Below are positions 7,901 to 14,865 of a stretch of DNA of 19,937 nt, in pieces. Source of the stretch: Bacteroidia bacterium (GTDB lineage Bacteria > Bacteroidota > Bacteroidia > NS11-12g > UBA9320); assembly GCA_029253325.1 (NCBI GenBank), contig JAQWZS010000078.1, forward strand, positions 1-19,937. Direction: 5' to 3'. Each line of letters starts with the position of its first letter. The stretch's first letter is position 1. The notes beneath the pieces were generated by a model. It saw only the letters and a program-made list of their open reading frames with translations, was not told the origin of the DNA and searched no databases. A program made the position numbers and the translations under genes.

Positions 7901-10710
7901 TGTTGTGTACAACCTGGTTTCGTCTCAGATATATCAAAAGTCAAAATATAGTTCAAGTTATTTCCATCAAATGGACATGGAATTCCACTCACCCATTCTA
8001 GTCCTTTGGCATTTGGTGGAATGAGTGCCAACGATTTCGTTCCTGATGACTCACACATCAAAGGATGTATAGTGTCTTTTTGCCATAAAGTAACATTAAA
8101 GCAAACTGCTTGGTCAGTAAACCAATTTTCTCGATGAGCGGCTGAGTCAACAAATACAGCTTGTTTAACAACTCTTACAGGAATACCAAATCTTTCTTCC
8201 AAGGTGACATAGTTTGACGGTTGAGCATAGGATGTATCCGGTTCATTTTCTTCAATATAGATTGTTGGAGTAATTGAATCAAGCGAGTATAATGTAAATT
8301 GTTCATCTGCCTCAATAATAACAGTCTGTGGCCCAGTGATTGATCTGGTTGTTCCAGCACCACCGCCACCGCCAGGTGCGTCAAGTTTAAGGATATCAAT
8401 GGTTACACCTGTAGGAACATAAAATTCCATATCATGAAAAGTTACGGTCCATTGAGTATTTCCTTTTCCATTACGAGGGTTGTTTCTTCCCAATGAATCT
8501 TCATCATGGAAGGTAGTGTCTACAATATTATTTATTGCAACGAAGGTGTCTCTAGCAGCATCCCAATAAAACTTGGTCCCATAAAATCTGGAGGGCGGAC
8601 GTCTAACAATCCAATTACCAAGTCTGTTGTCTGGGTATGTAACTCCAGCTGGGATATTTACACCTCGATAAGTATATGACGAATCAATAGGAATAGTTAA
8701 AACAGTATCGCCAGGAACGATCATGGTATCAGCAGCATAGATGTTAACCACATAACACTCTCTTAGGGGCTTTGATATTCTAGTCTCTCTGTATGGTTGA
8801 GTATAGTTTCTACCTTCCTGGAAGGTTCTATATATTTCATCCCAAGGGGTATACCAATGGCATGGAGCACTATCAATTACCCAATTACAATTTATTCCAA
8901 CATTTTTATTAACCCATGGTCTTGAGTCAGTCGTACATTGAGGGGCGTATTGGTCACCCATATCCCATACTCTCCATACGTTAGGTCTGTAATCTTTATA
9001 TTGTACGGCCGGGGGAATAGCAGTTTGATCTCCAACGCCAACCCCGCCTCTGCCTCTTGGAGGTGTATAGTTAAACACAAATCGCTTTTTCCCATCAACA
9101 CCAAATCGATAACTCGAATTGGGTGCAGCGGCATAAAAATCTTTATACCAAGTAGTATCGCCACCACTTATCGCAGCGATGGAGTCTTTTGTAGCATCAT
9201 AATATACCTTGAAACCATTTTTATTAATGGTGTCTGAATTGGCATAAGTGGAGTCAGTTAGTAAAAAATTACCACGTGGTCTTTCTTCCCAAGTTCTATA
9301 ATGCCAGCTGTAAAGGCCTGTAGTAATATCAAAAACTCGTTCAAAGGTATATTTGTAATAGAAAACAATGGAATCTTCGTCCAATTGATTGAAGTCGTTT
9401 TGATAAAAGGATGAGTTGTTTGGGAAGCAAACAGTATCTTCAATTACACATTGGTATGCTTGACCTTCATCAACTCTATCAAATGGAACTTCTATTGTTG
9501 ACCCAGGACCAATTACTTGGACAGTATCATAAACAGTTATATCACAAGGGCCAGACTGCAACCTCAGGCTGATCATCCATGGTCCAGGACCGTATCCAAA
9601 TTCGGGAGTTAGAGTCCTATCATTAAAGTTAGGAGGTCCCGCCGGAGGATTACCAAAATTCCATAGAAATGAACTCACATTAGCTCCATTCAATCCTTGA
9701 ACTGAAAACTCTATAGGATTGTCTGGCGTACAAGCTGGATTTGGGGTTGAAATGATTTTTGGTTCTAGTAGGATGTTACCTACTGCTGCTCTGAAAGTGA
9801 AGGTATCGCTACACCCATATGCTGATCCAATTAATGTGCCATCAAATGTTCCATTTTTACGGTACATGTGTTCGATTATTCCATCGTTAGCTGGACCATT
9901 CCACCATTCCGTATTTGTAGTTGAAGTACCTTTTACTGAATTACCATCGCCAAATACCCATTCAAATGAGTCTACATCTGCTAATGGGAGAAGAGATACA
10001 TTCTTGTATACACCTAATGTAGAATCACAATTAGGATTCGGATTTGGTGTAAGATTTTGGAATTCTATTCCCAATTTTGGGTACACATAGAGATAATCCT
10101 TGAATATAAGCTTGCTTACACAACCACTAGAATCTTCAGATTCTATAACTAAGTCAAAAAATCCACCACTAGGGTCAGTTATGTCAACACAAAAAGAGTA
10201 GGGAAATGTTGGGTTTATAGAATCTATACGTAATCCGTTACTGAAAACATAAGTTTGTCTTACGATTAAACCATTAGGAGCCTGTGAACTATCTTTAAAA
10301 CAAAATGAATTGTTTTTGAAACATTGTGCAGAATCATTCAAACGTTTAAAATAAATATCTGGTGAAGGCTTAATAGTAATAGTAAGCGTTTCGGTACATT
10401 GACCTGCAAAACCATCCCCTTTGAAAGTAACAGTATATGTACCAGCAATAGGGTAATTGAACGTAGGTTTTTCGGCATTACTTTTATTATTGTCATACCC
10501 AAAATCCCATTCAATGGTGGTAGTATAACCTGGAGAATTTGCTTCAAAGGATATAATTTGTCCTTCACAAAACGTGCCTGATGTACTTAATGTCCCGTCA
10601 GTTCTTATGACTTTTGGACTACATTGGGCGTAACCAATGAAAGTAGATGAAATGAAAATCAATGAAAATAAGTATTTAATGAATACAGATTTTAGGTTTG
10701 AAATATTCAT
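4924..10710 (-). CDS. Giant secreted PKD-repeat surface protein with T9SS type B sorting domain
   Basis: The product is about 1,928 residues, probably a secreted adhesin-like protein attached at the cell surface by the T9SS. The ATG at 10710 gives a conventional signal peptide (MNISNLKSVFIKYLF... ending GYAQ, about residue 29). ATGs at 10731 and 10764 are in frame and would add 7 or 18 residues. PKD-type modules with W/F-x-F-G-D/G cores are visible near residues 63-105 (IEWDFGYDN), 245 (FEWVFGDGN), 345 (FLWNFGNPP), 1400-1440, 1500-1540 (WEWNFGDGT), 1590-1630, 1690-1740 and 1770-1820. Between about 430 and 1390 lies a long Tyr/Trp/Asp/Thr-rich stretch with no PKD motif I can place; it includes PGGGGGAG and PPPPGSPIP segments. 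The last ~95 residues (from VPYNVFTPNSGDD) are a type B sorting domain with FNRWGE and WNG. It is third in line after the sigma factor and the membrane protein, and a terminator follows its stop codon. Confidence 0.9.
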   Translation of the reverse strand: MNISNLKSVFIKYLFSLIFISSTFIGYAQCSPKVIRTDGTLSTSGTFCEGQIISFEANSPGYTTTIEWDFGYDNNKSNAEKPTFNYPIAGTYTVTFKGDGFAGQCTETLTITIKPSPDIYFKRLNDSAQCFKNNSFCFKDSSQAPNGLIVRQTYVFSNGLRIDSINPTFPYSFCVDITDPSGGFFDLVIESEDSSGCVSKLIFKDYLYVYPKLGIEFQNLTPNPNPNCDSTLGVYKNVSLLPLADVDSFEWVFGDGNSVKGTSTTNTEWWNGPANDGIIEHMYRKNGTFDGTLIGSAYGCSDTFTFRAAVGNILLEPKIISTPNPACTPDNPIEFSVQGLNGANVSSFLWNFGNPPAGPPNFNDRTLTPEFGYGPGPWMISLRLQSGPCDITVYDTVQVIGPGSTIEVPFDRVDEGQAYQCVIEDTVCFPNNSSFYQNDFNQLDEDSIVFYYKYTFERVFDITTGLYSWHYRTWEERPRGNFLLTDSTYANSDTINKNGFKVYYDATKDSIAAISGGDTTWYKDFYAAAPNSSYRFGVDGKKRFVFNYTPPRGRGGVGVGDQTAIPPAVQYKDYRPNVWRVWDMGDQYAPQCTTDSRPWVNKNVGINCNWVIDSAPCHWYTPWDEIYRTFQEGRNYTQPYRETRISKPLRECYVVNIYAADTMIVPGDTVLTIPIDSSYTYRGVNIPAGVTYPDNRLGNWIVRRPPSRFYGTKFYWDAARDTFVAINNIVDTTFHDEDSLGRNNPRNGKGNTQWTVTFHDMEFYVPTGVTIDILKLDAPGGGGGAGTTRSITGPQTVIIEADEQFTLYSLDSITPTIYIEENEPDTSYAQPSNYVTLEERFGIPVRVVKQAVFVDSAAHRENWFTDQAVCFNVTLWQKDTIHPLMCESSGTKSLALIPPNAKGLEWVSGIPCPFDGNNLNYILTFDISETKPGCTQQWFAANLDTFADPNAFIPFNAGLLAPPPPGSPIPFGLPYDLVGNRGTQFVKGYTPGQIGNPYARNPIGSFALGLIVGNGKPDPNGGPPACLDTFYYPDLFRILPLDASFDIVYPTPINTAPLQYYMCPGDTAYYRITNPIQDSIKTLRWAWGYQGLGKGPNLSIYVEEFQYYKPYTGPRPNRNDKDIVYNGEDWLYNYVVRRNITDVLGEELLDTIVTSIIKDWKVVAIKTNTDRLIKDAFEQLLNLNYNEIPAEDIPYYLGDGTFGCLDTTGISALFQFGKEVYSDKTGEWGVTRVGDKIYRTDTSVTPNVQIETQHILHFRDSSMQGFDTLMLDTNFDGRKDMLTGLYRHIYKYPVITNPDECNPGVRDTIYKNGSGPMGPSLFLNSTPGCEARSTKLLNVGFYNDFWVSNENLCQGLNLVIEDSLRYYQYGQQDPFTYPIHDFPLWQTRYITNEETYRADWDINDGRFDSTRSIILNHTYTEPGEYTITIVAEDSIGCTDTTLLTAYVSKVIPGFDFGSAIVNCASIINFQDTTSVVDPCAAKDTCTNGTDLSCEKIIAWEWNFGDGTRKSILQNPSHNYTSGGTYTVTLIVTTQLGCIDSIKRQIYIPGPQPRFEFDNDVWNTNDTAVICVNDLVNLKNTSQGDVNNPKFQIIWGDGSNDPPGDIDSVFGHVYTTPGTYELFLIQEDEIPGTGNRCSRIFPDTNPDLLIQRRIIVIVNPRPDVKISASDTIVCPDDPITFTGTIDERYIRLKWLMGYNNDEINENVPDTTVTYSYPESGVYEVILAPEYDELPRCWDRDTIKVRVVDVKASFDIDSSARPEFCFTNTSTGATSYKWTFEETDPEPDGSSEETDPCYNWDERKGVYQVCLTAISSEGCEDDTCQTVSNTFLRRLVPYNVFTPNSGDDKNTEFVIEGESLDEYGIKIFNRWGESVFESTDINYSWNGRVNNTGDECPEGTYFYIINYTFKFGEKNEGKGPIEGSVDLIRE

Positions 10711-10775
10711 AATGGGATTATTATAATTCATAAAAAAGTTTGTAAAGTTAGTTTGCTTCGTCATAATATTCAAAT

Positions 10776-12005
10776 TTAAGGGCGTATTAGCGTGAATTTA
10801 ATATTTTTTATTTGTGGTTCTTCACCTTTTAAGGTATAATTTATTTTAGCGAGGTATTCTCCCGGGAGACAATTTTCTCCTGTATTGTTTATGCTTCCAT
10901 TCCATCGATTTTTTGGGTCATTTGATGTGAATATTATTTGATTATTCATCTGATCAAAGATGAGAATCTGATAATTTTCGTAGTTGCTTATTTCTACAGG
11001 GTATTCATCGTTGGTGCCATCTCCGTTAGGTGTAAAGACATTAAAAAACTTAATAGAACCCATACTTTTAATATCTAAAATGGTTGAATTCTCGGATAAG
11101 CACTTTGCATTTACGGGAATAGTTTTTATTTCATGTTTACCTACGGAAAGTTCTTTAATTTCACATACATTTTTATTTTCTGAAACTAGTAAACCATCTA
11201 AATACCAGTTGGCATTAATTTCTAGTTTGTTTATTGAGAATTTGTAAGTATTATGATTAATCTTTTGGCTAATTATTTGATATTCTGGATTAATACTACG
11301 GATAATTTCTTTTATCTCCCCAAATTCATTTTTTAATGTAATAAACATTGGTTTGGCTGAGACTACCATATGTTCGAAATTGTCCGTATTCTTAACAATG
11401 ATCTCATTATTGAGATACCAGTCACCTGGAAAAGTTGATTTTATAATTACAGTTTCACCAATACAGGGTTGATTGTTTGAAACTACTATTTTTTGTGGCG
11501 TGTTTTCAATATTTAATTGATTTGAAGTTTCAATATTTCCTTTTGAGTTTGGAGTATGGTTTTTAACTTTGATTATCTCCTTTGGTGGTAATGATTGTTT
11601 GTGAGTATTTACCATTTCATTATTGAAGGGCTTAGACCAATGCTTACTTTCTTTATTTATTTGGTCTTTATTGCTCGAGATATTTGATTGAATATTTGAG
11701 GTTGAATCTTCTATGATTGCTTGAGAATCTTCTATGAAATTATGAGCAACTTCTTTGGATGGTGAATTTTGATTATCTATGGCTAAAAATAGGATTGTTG
11801 CAGATACCCCGACTATACTTGCTATCTTAATTATTTGAATAGGGTTTTTAATTAATTCAATGATTTTTGAACCTTTTGTGGCTGATTGATTCAGAGACGA
11901 AAAGTCTATATTATCCCATACTTTAGGCGGGGGTGGAGTACTATGATTTTCAAGTTGGGTTTTAACCAACTTTTCAAATTCAGATATGTCTTTGAATTTT
12001 TTCAT
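10776..12005 (-). CDS. Membrane protein: anti-sigma-like N-terminus fused to a T9SS type B C-terminal domain
   Basis: The product is 409 residues with no cleavable signal peptide. Residues 1-55 are cytoplasmic in character and include TPPPPKVWDNIDF (23-35). This proline-then-VW-x-x-I pattern is common in short cytoplasmic segments of Bacteroidota membrane proteins encoded beside ECF sigma factors. One transmembrane helix follows (about 59-76, IKIASIVGVSATILFLAI), then a Ser/Asn/Lys-rich linker (80-175). Two related beta modules have W-Y-L-N/D cores at 196-199 and 267-270, the first preceded by CIGETVIIKS. A type B sorting-type domain runs from FFNVFTPNGDG (320-330) to the end, with RWNG at 367-370. 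The start codon overlaps the sigma stop codon by one base (TAATG), which implies translational coupling. Partner logic suggests it restrains the sigma factor. That role, and whether its C-terminus is handled by the T9SS, are inference. Confidence 0.85.
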   Translation of the reverse strand: MKKFKDISEFEKLVKTQLENHSTPPPPKVWDNIDFSSLNQSATKGSKIIELIKNPIQIIKIASIVGVSATILFLAIDNQNSPSKEVAHNFIEDSQAIIEDSTSNIQSNISSNKDQINKESKHWSKPFNNEMVNTHKQSLPPKEIIKVKNHTPNSKGNIETSNQLNIENTPQKIVVSNNQPCIGETVIIKSTFPGDWYLNNEIIVKNTDNFEHMVVSAKPMFITLKNEFGEIKEIIRSINPEYQIISQKINHNTYKFSINKLEINANWYLDGLLVSENKNVCEIKELSVGKHEIKTIPVNAKCLSENSTILDIKSMGSIKFFNVFTPNGDGTNDEYPVEISNYENYQILIFDQMNNQIIFTSNDPKNRWNGSINNTGENCLPGEYLAKINYTLKGEEPQIKNIKFTLIRP

Positions 12006-12547
12006 TATTCAAACCACCCTTTTAATTTTATTTGAAGCTGTTTTCGTGCTTTAAACAACTGAGTTTTACTAGTACTTTCAGATATACTTAGGACTTTAGA
12101 GATTTCTTTATGAGAGTAACCATCAATAACATACATGTTAAATACTGTTCGATAGCCTTGGGGAAGTTTTTGGATTATATCAATCATTTTTTTAGCATCC
12201 ATTGATCCAATTTCTATTTTAGAAGTCATCTTGATTTCTGATTCTTTTAAATAGTCGATATCTCGATGGTATTTTTTCTTTCGAATCAGTTCTATACTAG
12301 TATTAATGAATATTCTTTTCATCCAGCCCTCAAAACTCCCAGAAAATGAATAAGACGATATTTTATTATACACTTTGATAAAGCCCTCTTGCAGTGCATC
12401 TTGGGCATCGTTGTGTGAATTCATATATCTTAAACATATACTATACATTATTCCAGAGTACTTATTATATATTTTATTAAAGGCGTTATGGTCTCCATTG
12501 CTGCAAGCTTTTATTAATGATATGTCATCATGTTTCTCACCGCTCAT
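12005..12547 (-). CDS. ECF-type RNA polymerase sigma factor
   Basis: The product is 180 residues, the usual size for an extracytoplasmic-function sigma-70 factor with regions 2 and 4 only. Region 2 spans about residues 22-90: AFNKIYNKYSGIMYSIC, DAQDALQEGFIKVY for core binding, and SFEGWMKRIFINTSIELIRKKK for -10 recognition. Region 4 spans about 124-175 (QKLPQGYRTVFNMYVIDGYSHKEIS), with a helix-turn-helix at YSHKEISKVLSISESTSKTQ that reads the -35 element. The ATG start is at 12547. The gene is first in a unit with the membrane protein (one-base overlap) and the giant PKD protein. Its regulon is unknown, but its own operon is a natural candidate. The 55 bases upstream hold an inverted repeat and a near-consensus TATAGTTTG that could belong to its promoter. 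The exact ECF group cannot be assigned by eye. Confidence 0.93.
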   Translation of the reverse strand: MSGEKHDDISLIKACSNGDHNAFNKIYNKYSGIMYSICLRYMNSHNDAQDALQEGFIKVYNKISSYSFSGSFEGWMKRIFINTSIELIRKKKYHRDIDYLKESEIKMTSKIEIGSMDAKKMIDIIQKLPQGYRTVFNMYVIDGYSHKEISKVLSISESTSKTQLFKARKQLQIKLKGWFE

Positions 12548-12580
12548 CGCATGGATTATACATTAGATGTTGCTATAATG

Positions 12581-12609
12581 AATATAGTTGTCTGAGACCA
12601 AACTATATT
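12581..12609. repeat. Inverted repeat spanning the end of the YbjN-like gene
   Basis: AATATAGTT (12581-12589) and AACTATATT (12601-12609) are exact reverse complements. The interior adds GTCT / AGAC around a single G, with a two-base CA bulge. A T-run (12608-12614) follows on the plus strand only, so the terminator polarity is opposite to the flanking minus-strand genes. The TAG stop codon of the YbjN-like gene (12605-12603) lies in one arm. It may stabilise that mRNA 3' end, or be an operator for the sigma gene that starts 34 bases away. Confidence 0.6.
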
Positions 12610-13067
12610 TTTTTAACGTGGTATTTTTCGGCAAGATATTCTTTTAAGTTTTCAGCATAATAACCAACTGCCTCAATAGGTTCAATAATTTCAGTTTCAT
12701 TTAGCCCTTCCAAAATACGTTTATATTGAATGCTTACTATTTTTTGTTGAGCGTTAGCTACGAATTTTGCAGAAAAGAGGTGAAAGTTAAGATGAGCTAA
12801 TTCTTCCATGAATTGCCCTAAATGTTCTTCATGAGGATACTCACAAATAGGGGATACTATTTGAAATATTCCGGCGATTTTATCACGATCAAAATACTGC
12901 CATTGACTGGTTTGCTCAGGTTGCCATATATCAACATAAACTTCCGTAGATTCCCCTCGAGTGATTACGTATTCTCCCTCATTTTTACAACGAATCTCTT
13001 CAGGCTTTATATTAAGGTGTTTTTGAATTGATTTTTCAAATAATTGGATTGCTTTATTGACTTGCAT
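12603..13067 (-). CDS. YbjN-like cytosolic protein (type III secretion chaperone-like fold)
   Basis: The product is 154 residues, soluble, with no signal peptide or membrane segment. An N-terminal amphipathic helix (MQVNKAIQLFEKSIQKHL) is followed by a strand-rich core (EYVITRGESTEVYVDIW, 32-48; KIAGIFQIVSPICEYP, 63-78). A helix containing FMEELAHLNFHLFSAKFV (86-103) then leads to a last strand (KIVSIQYKRIL) and a C-terminal helical hairpin. This order, and the HLNFHLFSAKF region in particular, resembles YbjN-domain proteins, which share the fold of type III secretion chaperones. The family's biochemical role is not established, so none is claimed. The gene lies 32 bases after the dihydroorotase gene and 55 bases before the ECF sigma gene on the same strand, so it could share a transcript with either. 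The ATG start is at 13067. Confidence 0.75.
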   Translation of the reverse strand: MQVNKAIQLFEKSIQKHLNIKPEEIRCKNEGEYVITRGESTEVYVDIWQPEQTSQWQYFDRDKIAGIFQIVSPICEYPHEEHLGQFMEELAHLNFHLFSAKFVANAQQKIVSIQYKRILEGLNETEIIEPIEAVGYYAENLKEYLAEKYHVKKI

Positions 13068-13099
13068 AATATAACTTCAAAGATAATTGATTAACAATG

Positions 13100-14437
13100 T
13101 TATTGATTGAATGTTAGTCGATGTCCATGTCTTGTCTCGTCAAATTCTCCCTTTGAAAAGGCCATATGTCCAGATACAATTGTGTGTTCAATAGATGATG
13201 TAAATCGTTCTCCTTCAAAAGGACTCCAACCACATTTATAGTGAATATTATTTTTTGCTACAATTTCTTGTGTTTCAGGGTTTATGATGACTATATCTGC
13301 AAAATAACCTTCTCTTAAAAAACCTCTTTTATTGATATTAAATAATTGAGCAGGAGCATGACACATTTTTTGAACCATTTTTTCAATCGTTAATTTACCT
13401 GACTTAACATGTTCAATCATTAGTTGGAGGCTATGTTGCACAAGAGGAAGTCCACTAGGTGCATCGAGGTAGTCATTCATTTTTTCTTCCCAAGTATGTG
13501 GGGCGTGATCTGTAGCGATGATGTCAAAATAATCATTGTTCAAAGCATGCCAAAGAGCCGCTTGATCCTTTTCGGATTTTATTGCGGGATTGCACTTAAT
13601 TAAGCTTTGTTTTTTTGGATAATGTGTATCGTTTAAACTCAAATGGTGAACACATACTTCTGCTGTTATCTTTTTTTCTTGCAACGGGATAGCATTGGTG
13701 AAAAGTTCAATTTCTTGTTCAGTAGATATATGCAATATATGAAGCCTTGCATCGTACTCTTTGGCAAGATCTGTAGCCATTTTACTCGATAGATAACATG
13801 CCTCATGATTTCGAATAATAGGGTGTGCCTCAAATGGAATCTTAGAACCATACTTTTCTTTAAAGATTGAAGTATTTCTTCGTATGGTGGATTCATCTTC
13901 ACAATGAGTGGCAATCAGCATGGGTGTTTTTGAAAATATACCCCTAAGAGTCTGCTCATTATCTACAAGCATGCTTCCTGTGCTACTTCCCATAAATAGT
14001 TTTATTCCACAAACATTTTTTGGATCAGTTTTTAATACTTCCTCTAGATTATCATTGGTCCCACCCATAAAAAAGGAGTAGTTCGATAGGGAGCATTGAT
14101 TTGCTCTAGCATATTTTTTTTCAAGTTCTTTTTGTGTAGTTGCTTGAGGATTTGTATTAGGCATTTCCATATATGAGGTAGTACCCCCAGCAACAGCTGC
14201 TTTAGCTTCTGTATAAATTTCTGCTTTATGAGTTAGGCCAGGTTCTCTAAAATGAACTTGATCATCAATGACTCCAGGCATCACCCATTTACCTTCAGCT
14301 TCAATTATTTTATCAGAATTACGATTAATGCCATTTTTAGAAATTTCAGCTATAAAATTGTCTTCAATAAATATATCTGCTATGAATTTTTCATTTTCAT
14401 TTATTAATAGACCGTTTTTTATTAAAATTGATGTCAT
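13100..14437 (-). CDS. pyrC: Dihydroorotase
   Basis: The product is 445 residues, the size of class I (amidohydrolase-fold) dihydroorotases. It catalyses the reversible cyclisation of carbamoyl-aspartate to dihydroorotate in pyrimidine synthesis. Signatures: PGVIDDQVHFREPG (54-67), MPNTNPQ (92-98), GIKLFMGSSTG (144-154; K146 aligns with the position of the carbamylated lysine in related amidohydrolases), THCED (177-181), RLHILHIST (231-239) and TDHAPH (309-314) with the catalytic Asp at 310. The first His of the usual H-x-H metal motif is Gln here (Q60-V-H62). From memory this substitution recurs in flavobacterial homologues, so it probably does not mean loss of function. The ATG is at 14437, 5 bases from the divergent Nudix start. 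A perfect -7 element lies just upstream, inside the Nudix coding sequence. Confidence 0.93.
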   Translation of the reverse strand: MTSILIKNGLLINENEKFIADIFIEDNFIAEISKNGINRNSDKIIEAEGKWVMPGVIDDQVHFREPGLTHKAEIYTEAKAAVAGGTTSYMEMPNTNPQATTQKELEKKYARANQCSLSNYSFFMGGTNDNLEEVLKTDPKNVCGIKLFMGSSTGSMLVDNEQTLRGIFSKTPMLIATHCEDESTIRRNTSIFKEKYGSKIPFEAHPIIRNHEACYLSSKMATDLAKEYDARLHILHISTEQEIELFTNAIPLQEKKITAEVCVHHLSLNDTHYPKKQSLIKCNPAIKSEKDQAALWHALNNDYFDIIATDHAPHTWEEKMNDYLDAPSGLPLVQHSLQLMIEHVKSGKLTIEKMVQKMCHAPAQLFNINKRGFLREGYFADIVIINPETQEIVAKNNIHYKCGWSPFEGERFTSSIEHTIVSGHMAFSKGEFDETRHGHRLTFNQ

Positions 14438-14442
14438 AAATT

Positions 14443-14865
14443 ATGAACAAATTTAATGTACGCGTTTATGGTATTTGGATTAAAAGTGATAAAATATTGC
14501 TAAGTCACGAAAATATTGATGGATATGCTATGACAAAGTTCCCCGGTGGTGGTTTAGAGTTTGGAGAAGGAGCTTTGGATTGCTTAAAACGTGAGTTTAT
14601 GGAAGAGCTGGGTGTAAAGATTAGTCAAGCTAAATTGGTCCACGTTTCAGAAAAATATATACCTAGTGCATTTAAAAAAAATGAACAAGTCATAGCAGTT
14701 CATTACCTTGTTGATTCAGATGATTCAATATTAAATTATGAGAATATTCAGGATACAGCAGTTGGGGAAAGTAATCTGCTTAGCTTTAAATGGCATAAAT
14801 TAAATCCATCTTTAATTGATGATCTTTCATTTGAAATGGATAAAGAAGCCTTCGTTAAAATCTAA
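14443..14865 (+). CDS. Nudix hydrolase
   Basis: The product is 140 residues, a single Nudix fold, cytosolic. The complete Nudix box G-x5-E-x7-RE-U-x-EE-x-G-U is present at residues 36-58 (GGLEFGE, then REFMEELGV); the two glutamates in EE bind the divalent metal. It hydrolyses some nucleoside diphosphate linked to another moiety, but the substrate cannot be read from the sequence. The start is the ATG at 14443. It diverges from pyrC with only 5 bases between the two start codons, so its own promoter must lie inside the pyrC coding region; I found no convincing -7 match there. Its TAA stop overlaps the TAG stop of the convergent T9SS protein gene by 3 bases. Neither neighbour gives it an obvious job, although a nucleotide role beside pyrC is possible. 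Confidence 0.93.
   Translation: MNKFNVRVYGIWIKSDKILLSHENIDGYAMTKFPGGGLEFGEGALDCLKREFMEELGVKISQAKLVHVSEKYIPSAFKKNEQVIAVHYLVDSDDSILNYENIQDTAVGESNLLSFKWHKLNPSLIDDLSFEMDKEAFVKI
14448..14455 (-). promoter_or_regulatory. -7 promoter element for pyrC
   Basis: The minus strand reads TAAATTTG, a perfect match to the Bacteroidota -7 consensus TAnnTTTG, ending 10 bases before the pyrC ATG. Transcription would begin only a few bases before the start codon, giving an almost leaderless mRNA. I do not see a good -33 TTTG at the normal distance, and AT-rich DNA produces such octamers by chance. Confidence 0.4.

Noticed and set aside
9719..10090. A 123-residue plus-strand ORF inside the giant gene, and similar ORFs at 7623-7847, 8938-9237, 3687-3887 and 1182-1499
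   Set aside because: They lie opposite well-supported coding sequence, have no recognisable domain and vary in composition as expected of shadow frames.
10711..10773. A longer start for the giant PKD protein (ATG 10764 or 10731, TTG 10773)
   Set aside because: The added residues lie before a normal signal peptide starting at ATG 10710. The choice is not certain, and an extended signal peptide remains possible.
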